In this document: one piece after another, positions 8,100 to 15,831 of the stretch | Layout: the number at the start of each line of letters is the position of its first letter | How positions within the stretch are numbered: position 1 is the stretch's first letter | DNA from: WHSW01 sp963781265 | Lineage (GTDB): Bacteria > Actinomycetota > Thermoleophilia > Solirubrobacterales > 70-9 | Direction of reading: 5' to 3' | DNA: 64,000 nt | Assembly: GCA_963781265.1 (NCBI GenBank) | Contig: CAWAFH010000012.1 | Span: 186,001-250,000 of the forward strand | The notes under the pieces: model-generated | Told to the model about the DNA's origin: nothing | The model's input: only the letters and a program-made list of their open reading frames with translations | The model's database searches: none | Program-made: the position numbers and the translations under genes

Positions 8100-9704
8100 T
8101 CAGATCTCCAGCCGCGAGTCCTCGAGGTCGAGCTCGCGCTCGATCCGGTGCAGGACGTCGTCGTTGATGTCGCCGCTGTCGCGGAGGTCGATCAGGGTCG
8201 CTCGCTGCGCGTCGATCAGCTCGCGGACCAGCCGCTGGTAGGCCACCGACCGGGTCTCGTAGTCGATCCCGTCGCCGTCGACGCCGCCGTCGAACTCGCC
8301 GTCGCGCGACAGCGCGGTGAACCGGCGCTGGCGGTAGGTGTACGCGCCGCGGACGCGATCGACGGTGTCCTCCAGCACCCAGTCCTCGCCGCGCAGCTCG
8401 TCCATGCGCGCCATCGCCGACTCGATCGCGCTCAGGCGGGCGTTGATCTCCTCCTGCTCGAGCTCGTCGTCGTAGTCGTCGACCCCGAGCCAGCGAATCA
8501 GCGGCGGCAGGGTCAGCCCCTGGACGAGCAGCGTCGCCAGGATGACCGAGAAGGCGCAGAAGATGATCAGCTCGCGCTCCGGAAAGGGGCCCCCGGCGTC
8601 GATCGTCAGCGGCAGCGCGAGCGCCGCGGCCAGCGAGACGGCGCCGCGCATCCCGGTCCAGGCGACCAGCAGGGTGTGGCGCCAGGGCGGGTAGGGCTCG
8701 CGCCGGCGGATCTTGGCCGACAGCCGCCGCGGCAGATAGGTGAACGGGAAGACCCACATGATCCGGGTCACGATCACCGTCGCCGCGATCAGCAGGCCGT
8801 CGCGGGCGAGCTCGCCGGCGGCGATCTCGGAGATCCCGTCGACCACCGTGGGCAGCTGCAGGCCGACGAGCACGAACAGGGCCGAGTTGAGCAGGAAGGT
8901 GACGATCTCCCAGACCGCGTAGCCCTGGATCCGCGTGGTCGGGGTCGTCAGCCGCGAGGTCAGGCGGCCCATGTAGATGCCGACCGTGACCGCAGCGAGC
9001 ACCCCGGAGACGCCGATCGCCTCCGCCGGCAGGTAGGCGAAGTAGGCGGAGAACAGCGCGATCGTGACCTCGACGGGCGGGTTGTCGAGCCGCCGCCTGA
9101 TCGCCGCGATGATCGCGCCGACCCCGATGCCCACGGCGATCCCGCCGACCGCGGTGAGCACGAACTCGCCGCTCGCGTCGAGCAGGCTGAAGCTCCCGGT
9201 GACCACAGCGGCGACCGCGAACTTGTAGGCGACCAGCGCCGTGGCGTCGTTGACCAGGCTCTCGCCCTCGACGATCGTCACGATCCGGCCGGGGACGCCG
9301 AGCCGGCGCGCGATCGCGGTCGCGGCGACCGGGTCGGTGGGGGAGACGATCGCTCCCAGCACGAACGCCTCGGCCCACCCGAAGTCGAGCGCCTCGTGGG
9401 CGACCACGGCGACCGCGACCATCGTCGCCAGCACGAGGCCCACCGCGAGCAGCGAGATCGGGCGCACGTTGCGGCGCAGCTCGCGCAACGGGGTGAAGAA
9501 CGCCGCCGCGTAGAGCAGCGGCGGCAGGATGACCAGCAGGACGATCTCGGGGTCGAGCTCGACCTCCGGGATGCCCGGCGTCACCGCGAGCCCGAGGCCG
9601 CCCACCACGAGCAGGATCGGGTACGGGATCCGCGCCCACTGGGCCACGATCAGCAGCAGCGTGACCGCCGCGAGGATCGAGAGCAGGGCGAGCTCGGTCG
9701 ACAT
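8100..9704 (-). CDS. Na+/H+ antiporter, CPA1/NhaP type
   Basis: The 534-residue protein has about 12 hydrophobic segments in its first 400 residues followed by a charged cytoplasmic tail. The CPA1 signature is visible: VLGAIVSPTDPVAATAIARR, followed by IVEGESLVNDATALVAYKF, which contains the ND pair of the ion-binding site. The family exchanges external or internal Na+ (or K+) for protons and controls pH and salt balance. The tail after residue 400 (EQEEINARLSAIESAMARMDEL) is helical and may be regulatory. I chose ATG at 9704: an upstream in-frame ATG at 9797 would overlap the divergent gene starting at 9775. No antiporter accessory genes are adjacent. Confidence 0.9.
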   Translation of the reverse strand: MSTELALLSILAAVTLLLIVAQWARIPYPILLVVGGLGLAVTPGIPEVELDPEIVLLVILPPLLYAAAFFTPLRELRRNVRPISLLAVGLVLATMVAVAVVAHEALDFGWAEAFVLGAIVSPTDPVAATAIARRLGVPGRIVTIVEGESLVNDATALVAYKFAVAAVVTGSFSLLDASGEFVLTAVGGIAVGIGVGAIIAAIRRRLDNPPVEVTIALFSAYFAYLPAEAIGVSGVLAAVTVGIYMGRLTSRLTTPTTRIQGYAVWEIVTFLLNSALFVLVGLQLPTVVDGISEIAAGELARDGLLIAATVIVTRIMWVFPFTYLPRRLSAKIRRREPYPPWRHTLLVAWTGMRGAVSLAAALALPLTIDAGGPFPERELIIFCAFSVILATLLVQGLTLPPLIRWLGVDDYDDELEQEEINARLSAIESAMARMDELRGEDWVLEDTVDRVRGAYTYRQRRFTALSRDGEFDGGVDGDGIDYETRSVAYQRLVRELIDAQRATLIDLRDSGDINDDVLHRIERELDLEDSRLEI

Positions 9705-9759
9705 CGCGAGTAGTTGTAGCTGAGCGTCGCGCCGATCCGGAGCGCCCGCACCGCTTCCG

Positions 9760-9765
9760 TACGAT
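9760..9765 (+). promoter_or_regulatory. -10 element TACGAT before GNAT gene
   Basis: TACGAT ends 9 nt before the ATG at 9775, and no ribosome-binding site is present, consistent with a leaderless transcript. Confidence 0.4.
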
Positions 9766-9774
9766 CCGGGGGCG

Positions 9775-10083
9775 ATGGAAGTGCGGGTCGCCGACAACCC
9801 CGGGCAGGACCGCTACGAGGTGTTCGTCGACGGGGAGCTCGCCGGCTTCGCCGTCTATCGCCTGCGCCCCGGGCGGATCTCGTTCGTCCACACCGAGATC
9901 GACGACCGCTTCGAGGGCCAGGGCCTCGGCTCGACGCTGATCGCCGAGGCGCTCGACGACGTTCGCGGGCGCGAGCTCTCGGTGCTGCCGTTCTGTCCGT
10001 TCGTGAACGGCTACATCGACCGCCATCGGGAGTACGCCGACCTCGTTCCGGACTCCGAGCGCGAGCGCTTCGGGCTCAAGTAG
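9775..10083 (+). CDS. YjdJ-type small GNAT N-acetyltransferase
   Basis: This 102-residue protein matches the compact GNAT subgroup (Acetyltransf_CG, YjdJ type), which is one acetyl-CoA-binding half domain. The pattern FVHTEIDDRFEGQGLGSTLIAEALDDVR contains the pyrophosphate-binding loop R/QGxG (EGQGLGS, near 46-52), and VLPFCPFVNGYIDRH is the conserved C-terminal block. The acceptor is unknown for the family. It stands divergent from the antiporter gene and is followed after 40 bp by the DUF192 gene; no functional link to neighbours is evident. Confidence 0.88.
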   Translation: MEVRVADNPGQDRYEVFVDGELAGFAVYRLRPGRISFVHTEIDDRFEGQGLGSTLIAEALDDVRGRELSVLPFCPFVNGYIDRHREYADLVPDSERERFGLK

Positions 10084-10123
10084 CCCCGGGGGCGCCCCCG
10101 CGGCGGGCGGGGTTGTTGTCCCC

Positions 10124-10447
10124 GTGACCGCCACCGCCCACCCGCGCCGCTTCCGACGGCTACCGACCGCGGAGGTCGCTTCCCGGCGGGTGCCGGTGGC
10201 GGTCACCCTCCTCTCGCGCCTGCTCGGGCTCGCCCTGCTGCGGCCCGGGCGGGCGGGCGAGGGCCTGCTGATCCCGCGGTGTCGCAGCGTCCACACCTTC
10301 GGCATGCGCTTCGCGATCGACGTCGTCTTTCTCGACCGCGAGCGCCGGGCGCTGAGCGTCCGCCGGTCGGTCGCCCGCAACCGGGTCGTGGGCCACCGCG
10401 GCGCGGCGGCGGTCCTCGAGCTGCCGGCGGGGAGGGCGGCGTCATGA
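10124..10447 (+). CDS. DUF192 family protein
   Basis: The 107-residue protein contains the DUF192 core: GLLIPRCRSVHTFGMRFAID followed by VVFLDRERRALSV, with the conserved Cys and His/Met pair. The fold is a small beta-barrel of unknown function; in other organisms it is secreted or periplasmic, but no signal peptide is seen here. GTG at 10124 is the first start. Its TGA overlaps the ATG of the response regulator (ATGA), so it is the first gene of an operon with a two-component system and a CpaB-like protein, which suggests a role in envelope or pilus biology. Confidence 0.8.
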   Translation: MTATAHPRRFRRLPTAEVASRRVPVAVTLLSRLLGLALLRPGRAGEGLLIPRCRSVHTFGMRFAIDVVFLDRERRALSVRRSVARNRVVGHRGAAAVLELPAGRAAS

Positions 10448-11190
10448 GCCTGCCGGCGATCCCGCCCGGCGCGCCGGTCGTCGTCTGCGAGGACGACGCC
10501 CCCACCCTCGACCTGCTCTGCGACCACCTGCTCGCCGAGCGGTTCGAGCCGTTCGCCGCCGCGAGCGCCGCCGACGCCCTGCGCCTCTGCCATTTCAAGC
10601 AGCCCGAGCTGCTGCTCCTCGACCTCAACCTGCCCGACGCGTCCGGGCTCGACGTCCTGCGCGAGATCCGGGCCAGCGAGGGAGCGACCGGCCCCTACGA
10701 CCCCGAGCTGGCGGTGATCGTGCTGAGCGGGCGGGGCGCCGACGCGGATCGCCTCCGCGGGCTCGAGTGCGGCGCCGACGACTACATCGTCAAGCCGTTC
10801 TCGATCGGCGAGGTGGTCGCGCGGATGCGCGTGATCCTGCGCCGCCGCGACGGCCGGCGGTCGGGCCCGCTGCGGGTCGGCGAGCTGGTGGTCGACCCTG
10901 CCCGCCGCGAGGTGCGCATCGACGGCGTTCCGGTGCAGCTCGCGAACAAGGAGTTCAGCCTGCTCCGGATGCTGGCCAGCGACCCGACGCGGGTCTTCAC
11001 CAAGGCCGAGCTCCTGCGCGACGTGTGGGGGTTCCGATCGCTCGGGCGCACGCGGACGCTCGACTCCCACGCCAGCCGCCTGCGACGCAAGCTCGACCCC
11101 GAGCATGGCCGCTGGGTGATCAACTGCTGGGGCGTCGGCTACCGGCTGATCGACGCCCCCGAGGCCCGCGATGGTCGAGGCGATCGCTGA
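10444..11190 (+). CDS. OmpR/PhoB-family response regulator
   Basis: The 248-residue protein has a receiver domain (about 11-133) with acidic residues ED (16-17), the phosphorylation site Asp60 in LLLLDLNLPD, and the K-P pair in DDYIVKPFS. A winged-helix DNA-binding domain (about 145-238) follows, with the typical NKEFSLLRMLASDPTRVFTK and ending VGYRLI. It would be phosphorylated by the kinase encoded immediately downstream, whose start overlaps its 3' end by 20 nt. Target genes are not visible; the adjacent CpaB-like and tad genes are plausible. Confidence 0.92.
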   Translation: MSLPAIPPGAPVVVCEDDAPTLDLLCDHLLAERFEPFAAASAADALRLCHFKQPELLLLDLNLPDASGLDVLREIRASEGATGPYDPELAVIVLSGRGADADRLRGLECGADDYIVKPFSIGEVVARMRVILRRRDGRRSGPLRVGELVVDPARREVRIDGVPVQLANKEFSLLRMLASDPTRVFTKAELLRDVWGFRSLGRTRTLDSHASRLRRKLDPEHGRWVINCWGVGYRLIDAPEARDGRGDR

Positions 11191-11875
11191 AGGGCTCGTG
11201 GTGGCGTGCCCGGCGGCGCTCAGCTGCGCGACGGTCCTGGTCGCGGGGCGCCGGCGCGAGTCACGCCGGCGTGAGCAGCTCAACCGCCGCCTGCACGAGC
11301 TCCGCCGGCCGCTGCAGGTGCTCGCGCTCGAGGGTGCGCGGCGGGCGCCGGCCGGGCGCGACCATCTCTCCCAGGCGCTCGCCGCGCTCGACGGCGTCGA
11401 CCGAGCGCTCAACGGCGACCGCGAGCCGGCGAGACCGGAGCTGGTCGACGCTCGCGCTCTCGCCGCCGACGCGGTACGCCGCTGGCGCGGCCCAGCCGCG
11501 CTCGCGGGCCGCTCGATCGAGCTCGCGTGGCACGCGGCCGGCTCGCGGCTGCTCTGCGACGAGGCGGCGATCGCCGGCGCGCTCGACAACCTGGTCGCGA
11601 ACGCGCTCGAGCACGGGCGCGGCCCGATCCGAGTCGAGGGCAGCGCCCGAGCCGGCCGCCTGCGGCTGAGCGTCGCCGACGGCGCCGACGCGGGCTTGGC
11701 GGTCGAGCCGGGCCGCCCGCGCGTCGTGCACCGTCATCAGGCCGGATCCCGGCGCGGGCACGGTCTGCGGATCGTCGCCGAGGTCGCCGCCGAGCACGGC
11801 GGCCGGTTCGCGGCCTGCGCGCACGAGCGCGGTGCCAGCGCGGTCCTCGAGCTGCCGCTGGCCGGGCGTCGGTGA
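11171..11875 (+). CDS. Small histidine kinase without a sensor domain
   Basis: The 234-residue product begins with one membrane helix (about 5-26), then an H-box LHELRRPLQVLALE (His42), an N-box ALDNLVANALEHG (about 138-150) and a G-box RRGHGLRIVAEVAAEHGG. There is no periplasmic loop, PAS, GAF or HAMP segment, so the signal must come through the membrane helix, a partner protein or expression level. This is far shorter than typical kinases (350-500). It overlaps the response regulator upstream and the CpaB-like gene downstream (GTGA), indicating a tight operon. Confidence 0.82.
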   Translation: MVEAIAEGLVVACPAALSCATVLVAGRRRESRRREQLNRRLHELRRPLQVLALEGARRAPAGRDHLSQALAALDGVDRALNGDREPARPELVDARALAADAVRRWRGPAALAGRSIELAWHAAGSRLLCDEAAIAGALDNLVANALEHGRGPIRVEGSARAGRLRLSVADGADAGLAVEPGRPRVVHRHQAGSRRGHGLRIVAEVAAEHGGRFAACAHERGASAVLELPLAGRR

Positions 11876-12534
11876 GCCCCCGCGCCCGCGCGGTTGGCTT
11901 CGCCTCGGCCGCGGCGATCTGCGCCGGGCTCGCGGCCGGCGCGTCGGCGGGGCGCGACGGCGACGCGGAGGCCCGGTATGGGCCGCTGCGCCAGGTGGCG
12001 GTGGCGACCGCCCCACTGGAGCCCGGGCGGCGGCTCGGGCGCGAGGCGATCGCCGACGCGGTCGAGCTGCGCCGGGTGCCCGAATCGTTCGTGCCGCCGG
12101 ACGCGCTGACCAGCCCGGCGCAGGCGCTCGGGCGCCGCCCGGCGGGCCCGATCCCGGCGGGCGGCTACCTGGTCGGCTCGCAGTTCGCGCGTGACTCGCC
12201 GCGCCCGCAGCGACCTGACCGGCTCGCGCCTGGCCGTCGGCCGGTCGAGCTCACCGTCGGCGGCGCCGCGGCGCTCTCCGGCGACGGCGGCAGGGTCGAC
12301 GTCGTCGTCACCACGGCCGCGAGCGCCGGCGGCGGGCCTGGGCGGACGTTCGTCGCGGCCGCCGGGGTGCGCCTGCTCGACCTGCGCCCCGCCGCCGCGG
12401 GCGCCGCGCCCGGCGGTGTCGCGCCCGCCTCCGGCGAGGCCTCGGTCGCGACGCTGGCTCTCAGCCGCTCGCAGGCGTTGCGGCTGATCCACGCCGAGAG
12501 CTTCGCCCGCGACCTGCGCCTGATCGGCCGCTGA
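11872..12534 (+). CDS. cpaB: CpaB/RcpC-like SAF-domain pilus assembly protein
   Basis: This 220-residue protein has an N-terminal membrane segment (about 8-28) followed by a SAF-type domain: QVAVATAPLEPGRRLGREAIADAVELRRVPESFVPPDAL and RRPAGPIPAGGYLVGSQF are the usual beta-clip pattern of CpaB/RcpC, which assembles the Tad/Flp pilus secretion channel in the envelope. The GTG start overlaps the kinase stop. The tadA-B-C genes begin 2.2 kb downstream, separated by four unrelated genes. Pilin (flp), prepilin peptidase and tadZ are not in the window. Confidence 0.75.
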   Translation: MSPRARAVGFASAAAICAGLAAGASAGRDGDAEARYGPLRQVAVATAPLEPGRRLGREAIADAVELRRVPESFVPPDALTSPAQALGRRPAGPIPAGGYLVGSQFARDSPRPQRPDRLAPGRRPVELTVGGAAALSGDGGRVDVVVTTAASAGGGPGRTFVAAAGVRLLDLRPAAAGAAPGGVAPASGEASVATLALSRSQALRLIHAESFARDLRLIGR

Positions 12535-12541
12535 GCCGTCG

Positions 12542-12547
12542 TAATCT
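12542..12547 (+). promoter_or_regulatory. -10 element TAATCT before lipoprotein remnant
   Basis: TAATCT ends 6 nt before the GTG at 12554, the spacing seen at many other starts in this window, so the broken gene may still be transcribed. Confidence 0.4.
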
Positions 12548-12553
12548 GGGCGT

Positions 12554-12764
12554 GTGATCCGGTCGCAGATCGCGGGGGCAGTAGCGGCGCTCGCGGTTGT
12601 GCTCTGCGGCTGCGGCGGCTCGGACGACCCAGAGGCCGCACCGCCGCCCGAGACTCCGCTGGCGGCGGCCCTGGCCTCGGTCGGCGGCGCCGGGGGCGGA
12701 GCCCGGGTTCGCCTTCGACACGGTCGCCCGCGGCAGTCTCGCGGGGTTGATCACGGGCGGCTGA
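12554..12764 (+). pseudogene. Small lipoprotein gene with +1 frameshift
   Basis: The frame starting at GTG 12554 encodes a lipoprotein signal (hydrophobic AGAVAALAVVLCGC, lipobox ending in Cys) and a Pro-rich spacer up to ALASVGGAG. In a run of five G near 12697-12702 coding character moves to the next frame, which continues as AEPGFAFDTVARGSLAGLIT and stops at 12762. Removing one G would join the two into about 69 residues. Either a real frameshift or a homopolymer error explains this. The 3' end overlaps the 3' end of the convergent macro-domain gene. The function is unknown. Confidence 0.55.
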
Positions 12765-13254
12765 GCGCGCGCTCGAACGCGCCGAGCGCCACCGGCCCGC
12801 GCACGCAGAAGACGATCCGCTCCAGTCCGCTGCCCGCCTCCAGGTGGCCCTCGACCGCGGCGACCTCGAGCGCCGCAGCCTCGTCGAGCGGAAAGCCCCC
12901 GACCCCGGTCCCGAACGCGACGAGGGCGAGCGACCGGGCGCCGAGCCGGTCGGCGAGCGCCAGGGCGCTTCGCGTCGCGCGGTCGATCACCTCGGCGGAG
13001 GTCGGACCGCCGAGGCGCATGGTCGCCGCGTGGATCACCCACCGGCAGGGCAGCTCGCCGGCCCCGGTCGCGACGGCGCCGCCGAGCTCGATCGGGGCCA
13101 GCTCCTCGCTCTCGGCCTGGATCGCGGGCCCGCCGGCGCGCGAGATCGCGCCGGCGACGCCGCCGCCATGGCGCAGTTCGGTGTTTGCCGCGTTCGTGAT
13201 CGCGTCGACCTCGAGCGCGGTGATGTCGGCGTCGAGAACCTCGACCGTGGTCAT
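12751..13254 (-). CDS. Macro-domain (ADP-ribose binding) protein
   Basis: The 167-residue protein is a single macro domain: VDAITNAANTELRHGGGVAG holds the Asn and the Gly-rich loop that bind ADP-ribose, and ALVAFGTGVGGFPLDEAA is the second phosphate-binding loop. Relatives remove ADP-ribose from proteins or nucleic acids or deacetylate O-acetyl-ADP-ribose. I chose ATG 13254 over GTG 13263 because TAGCGT (13262-13267 on this strand) ends 7 nt before it. It is convergent with the broken lipoprotein gene and overlaps it by 14 nt. Confidence 0.88.
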   Translation of the reverse strand: MTTVEVLDADITALEVDAITNAANTELRHGGGVAGAISRAGGPAIQAESEELAPIELGGAVATGAGELPCRWVIHAATMRLGGPTSAEVIDRATRSALALADRLGARSLALVAFGTGVGGFPLDEAAALEVAAVEGHLEAGSGLERIVFCVRGPVALGAFERALSRP

Positions 13255-13261
13255 CGCGGAC

Positions 13262-13267
13262 ACGCTA
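13262..13267 (-). promoter_or_regulatory. -10 element TAGCGT, decides macro-domain start
   Basis: On the minus strand TAGCGT lies 7 nt before the ATG at 13254 and overlaps the alternative GTG at 13263, so only the ATG can be used on such a transcript. Confidence 0.45.
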
Positions 13268-13275
13268 GCGCCGGC

Positions 13276-14028
13276 TCAGCCGCTCAGCCCGGCGACGACG
13301 CTCAACACGCCGGCGACGCCGGCGGCGCCGAGCGCAAGCCGGTGGTGAGACTCCTCGTCGAGCCGGCGGAAGGCGGCCGCGCCGACCCGATGTCCGATCA
13401 ACACCGCGGGCACGCAGGCGAGGGCGAGCCAGGCCTCGGGCAGCGCGTCGGTGGCCCCCGCGCCGAGCACGAGCAACGGCGTCGCCAGGCAGGCGAGCCC
13501 GAGCAGCGCCGCGGCGACCGAGTCCCGCAGGGCCGCGCCGCGCAGCCCGAGCCGAGTCAGGACGAGGACGACCGCCGGACCGTTGACGCTGACCGAGGTG
13601 GTCAGCGCGCCGGCCGCGAAGCCGCCCCCGAGCTCGAGCGCCGGGCGGCGATCCGGCCCGGCGGCCGGCCGCGGGCCGCCGAGCGCCTGGAGCGCGGCGG
13701 CGCCGATCACCACCACCCCGACGGCGAGCTGGAGGGTGGAGCGGTCGGCGTGGGTGACGATCCAGGCCCCGGCGAGCATCCCCGGGACCGCCGCGCCGAC
13801 GATCAGCACGACCGGCCGGCGGGCGACCGCAACCGGGCGGCGCTCTCCGAACAGGACGAGGCAGCTGATCGCGATCGCGAGCAGCGCGACCAGCGTCACC
13901 GCGCGCTCCGGGCTCAGCGCGGCGAATGCGGCCGGAGCGACGAAGAACGCGAAGCCGAAGCCGATCGCGGCCTGGACCCCGATCCCGAGGATCACGGCCG
14001 CGAGCAGGAGCAGGTCGAGCGCGCTCAC
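13276..14028 (-). CDS. TSUP family membrane permease (TauE/SafE)
   Basis: The 250-residue protein has about eight hydrophobic segments and the TauE/SafE pattern: GIGVQAAIGFGFAFFVAPA near the start and GGGFAAGALTTSVSVNGPAVVLVL in the middle repeat. Family members move sulfite, sulfoacetate, or other small organic or sulfur anions across the membrane. The GTG at 14028 is preceded by TATGCT at 6 nt (14035-14040, minus strand). The gene diverges from the DUF4396 gene across a 44-bp gap that holds the ATACCC palindrome, so both might be metal- or sulfur-controlled. Confidence 0.87.
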   Translation of the reverse strand: MSALDLLLLAAVILGIGVQAAIGFGFAFFVAPAAFAALSPERAVTLVALLAIAISCLVLFGERRPVAVARRPVVLIVGAAVPGMLAGAWIVTHADRSTLQLAVGVVVIGAAALQALGGPRPAAGPDRRPALELGGGFAAGALTTSVSVNGPAVVLVLTRLGLRGAALRDSVAAALLGLACLATPLLVLGAGATDALPEAWLALACVPAVLIGHRVGAAAFRRLDEESHHRLALGAAGVAGVLSVVAGLSG

Positions 14029-14034
14029 GCGACG

Positions 14035-14040
14035 AGCATA
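14035..14040 (-). promoter_or_regulatory. -10 element TATGCT before TSUP gene
   Basis: Minus-strand TATGCT ends 6 nt before the GTG at 14028, giving a leaderless-type start. Confidence 0.45.
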
Positions 14041-14055
14041 GCCTTGACTCGTGCG

Positions 14056-14072
14056 ATACCCTCGGGGGGTAT
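14056..14072. promoter_or_regulatory. ATACCC-N5-GGGTAT palindrome, CsoR-like operator
   Basis: A perfect 6-bp inverted repeat with a 5-bp centre (ATACCCTCGGGGGGTAT) lies between the TSUP and DUF4396 genes and ends directly at the ATG at 14073. Copper-sensing CsoR repressors and relatives bind GC-rich dyads flanked by ATAC/GTAT of this kind. A TTGACT at 14044-14049 lies just upstream and could be a -35. No csoR gene is in the window. Confidence 0.55.
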
Positions 14073-14660
14073 ATGAACACGGCGACGGCGCATCACTCGC
14101 ACGGGGCGCACGAGATGCCGGACGGGGGCACCGCGCTCACCCGGCTCGCGATCGACGCGACCCTGCACTGCCTCACCGGCTGCGCGATCGGCGAGATCGC
14201 CGGGATGGCGATCGGGACCGCGGCGGGCTTCTCGAACGGCGCCACGGTCGTGCTCGCGATCGTGCTGGCGTTCGTCTTCGGCTACGGGCTCACGAGCCTG
14301 CCGCTGCTGCGCGCCGGGTTGCCGGTCCGCCGCGTGGCCGGGGTGGCGTTCGCCTCCGACACGCTGAGCATCACGACGATGGAGATCGTCGACAACGCGA
14401 TCGTGCTCGCGGTCCCGGGAGCGATGGAGGCCGGCCTCGGGACGCTGCTGTTCTGGGGCAGCCTCTCGTTCGCCCTCGCGGTGGCCGGGGTGCTGACGGT
14501 TCCCGTCAACCGGTGGCTGCTCGCCCGCGGCAAGGGGCACGCGGCGGTCCACGAGACCGGTATCCACGGTGGCCCGTCGCCGCGCGTGGTCGGGGCGCTG
14601 GCGGCGCTCGCGTTCGCGTTCGGCGCCGGGGTGCTGGTCGGGGAGTTCGTGATCGGCTGA
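14073..14660 (+). CDS. DUF4396 membrane protein
   Basis: The 195-residue protein has a His-rich N-terminus (TATAHHSHGAHEM) and about five hydrophobic segments, including LTGCAIGEIAGMAIGTAAGF and FASDTLSITTMEIVDNAIVLAV, matching DUF4396. The function is unknown; members are often found near copper or heavy-metal genes, and the His cluster and the ATACCC/GGGTAT dyad agree with a metal link. The first ATG (14073) sits inside the operator, and if transcription starts downstream of it the ATG at 14115 (residue 15) would be used, losing the His cluster. Confidence 0.8.
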   Translation: MNTATAHHSHGAHEMPDGGTALTRLAIDATLHCLTGCAIGEIAGMAIGTAAGFSNGATVVLAIVLAFVFGYGLTSLPLLRAGLPVRRVAGVAFASDTLSITTMEIVDNAIVLAVPGAMEAGLGTLLFWGSLSFALAVAGVLTVPVNRWLLARGKGHAAVHETGIHGGPSPRVVGALAALAFAFGAGVLVGEFVIG

Positions 14661-14778
14661 GGGGGAGAGCCGGGCCGCTGCGCGACCTCTACGAGGTATC
14701 ACCACCGTCGATGACCACGCCCGCGACCTCGCCGCCGAGCTGCGCCTGCGGCTGATCGACCGCCGGCGGGCCGACGCC

Positions 14779-15831
14779 GTGGCCGGCCCGCCCGCCGCCG
14801 GGCTCGAGCACGCCGTCCGCGAGCTCGTCGACGAGGCCGCGGCCGTGCTCTCGGCCGGCCGCCGCGAGCAGATCGCCGAGCTGATCCTCCGCGACACGGT
14901 CGGGCTGGGGCCGCTCGAGGAGCTGCTCGCCGACGACGAGGTCGAGGAGGTGATGGTCAACGGCCACCGCTCCGTCTACGTCGAGCGCCGCGGCCGGATC
15001 GTCGCGACCGAGGTCGAGTTCGAGTCCGAGCAGGCGCTGCGCGACACGATCGAGCGCATTCTCGCCCCGGTCGGGCGCCGCGTCGACGAGCTCAGCCCGA
15101 TGGCCGACGCCCGGCTCGCCGACGGCTCGCGCGTGAATGTCGTGATCCCGCCGCTGGCGGTCGACGGGCCGGTGCTCTCCGTGCGGCGCTTCACCGCGGT
15201 GCGCCCCGACCCCGAGCAGCTCGTCACGAGCGGGACCCTGACCACGGGCCTCGCGACGCTGCTGCGCGAGGCGGTCGAGGCGCGGCGCAGCATGGTCGTC
15301 TCCGGCGGCACGGGATCCGGCAAGACGACGCTGCTGAACGCGCTCTCGAGCTGGATCGACCCGGCCGAGCGGGTCGTGACGATCGAGGACGCCGCGGAGC
15401 TGCGCCTCCGCCAGCCGCACGTCGTCCGGCTGGAGAGCCGGCCGCCCTCGGTCGAGGGGCGCGGCGCCGTGACGATCCGCGATCTGCTGCGCAACGCGCT
15501 GCGGATGCGCCCCGACCGGATCGTGATCGGCGAGGTCCGCGGAGCGGAGGCGCTCGACCTGCTCACCGCGCTCAACACCGGCCACGACGGGGTGCTGTCG
15601 ACCGTCCACGCGAACGCGCCCGAGGACGCCCTGCGCCGGCTGGAGACCCTCGCCCTGATGGCCGGCGTCGGGCTCCCGCACGAGGCGATCCGCGAGCAGC
15701 TCGCGCGCGGCGTCGAGCTGGTCGTCCACATGGCGCGCGCCGACGGCGGTCGACGGGTGGTCACGGAGGTGGCCGAGGTCACCCGCGCCGCCGCCGGGGT
15801 GGGGGTGCGCGAGCTCTGGCGGGCCGGATGA
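14779..15831 (+). CDS. tadA: Tad pilus secretion ATPase TadA/CpaF
   Basis: This 350-residue ATPase powers Tad/Flp pilus assembly at the cytoplasmic membrane. Visible motifs are LLADDEVEEVMVNGHRSVYV (N-terminal domain), Walker A SGGTGSGKTTLLNAL (about 175-189), Asp box TIEDAAEL, Walker B DRIVIGEVRGAEALDLL and the His box TGHDGVLSTVHAN. GTG at 14779 is the first usual start, but coding-like sequence in the same frame (DDHARDLAAELRLRLIDRRR) reaches back to about 14713 without ATG, GTG or TTG. ATG 14711 is out of frame by one base, so a missing base or an unusual start codon is likely. The stop overlaps tadB (ATGA). Confidence 0.88.
   Translation: MAGPPAAGLEHAVRELVDEAAAVLSAGRREQIAELILRDTVGLGPLEELLADDEVEEVMVNGHRSVYVERRGRIVATEVEFESEQALRDTIERILAPVGRRVDELSPMADARLADGSRVNVVIPPLAVDGPVLSVRRFTAVRPDPEQLVTSGTLTTGLATLLREAVEARRSMVVSGGTGSGKTTLLNALSSWIDPAERVVTIEDAAELRLRQPHVVRLESRPPSVEGRGAVTIRDLLRNALRMRPDRIVIGEVRGAEALDLLTALNTGHDGVLSTVHANAPEDALRRLETLALMAGVGLPHEAIREQLARGVELVVHMARADGGRRVVTEVAEVTRAAAGVGVRELWRAG

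Noticed and set aside
7483..11589. 1,368-residue open frame on the minus strand
   Set aside because: Only its last part is the real 154-residue protein; the rest is antisense to antiporter, DUF192, regulator and kinase genes and reads as Arg/Pro/Ala-rich text without domains.
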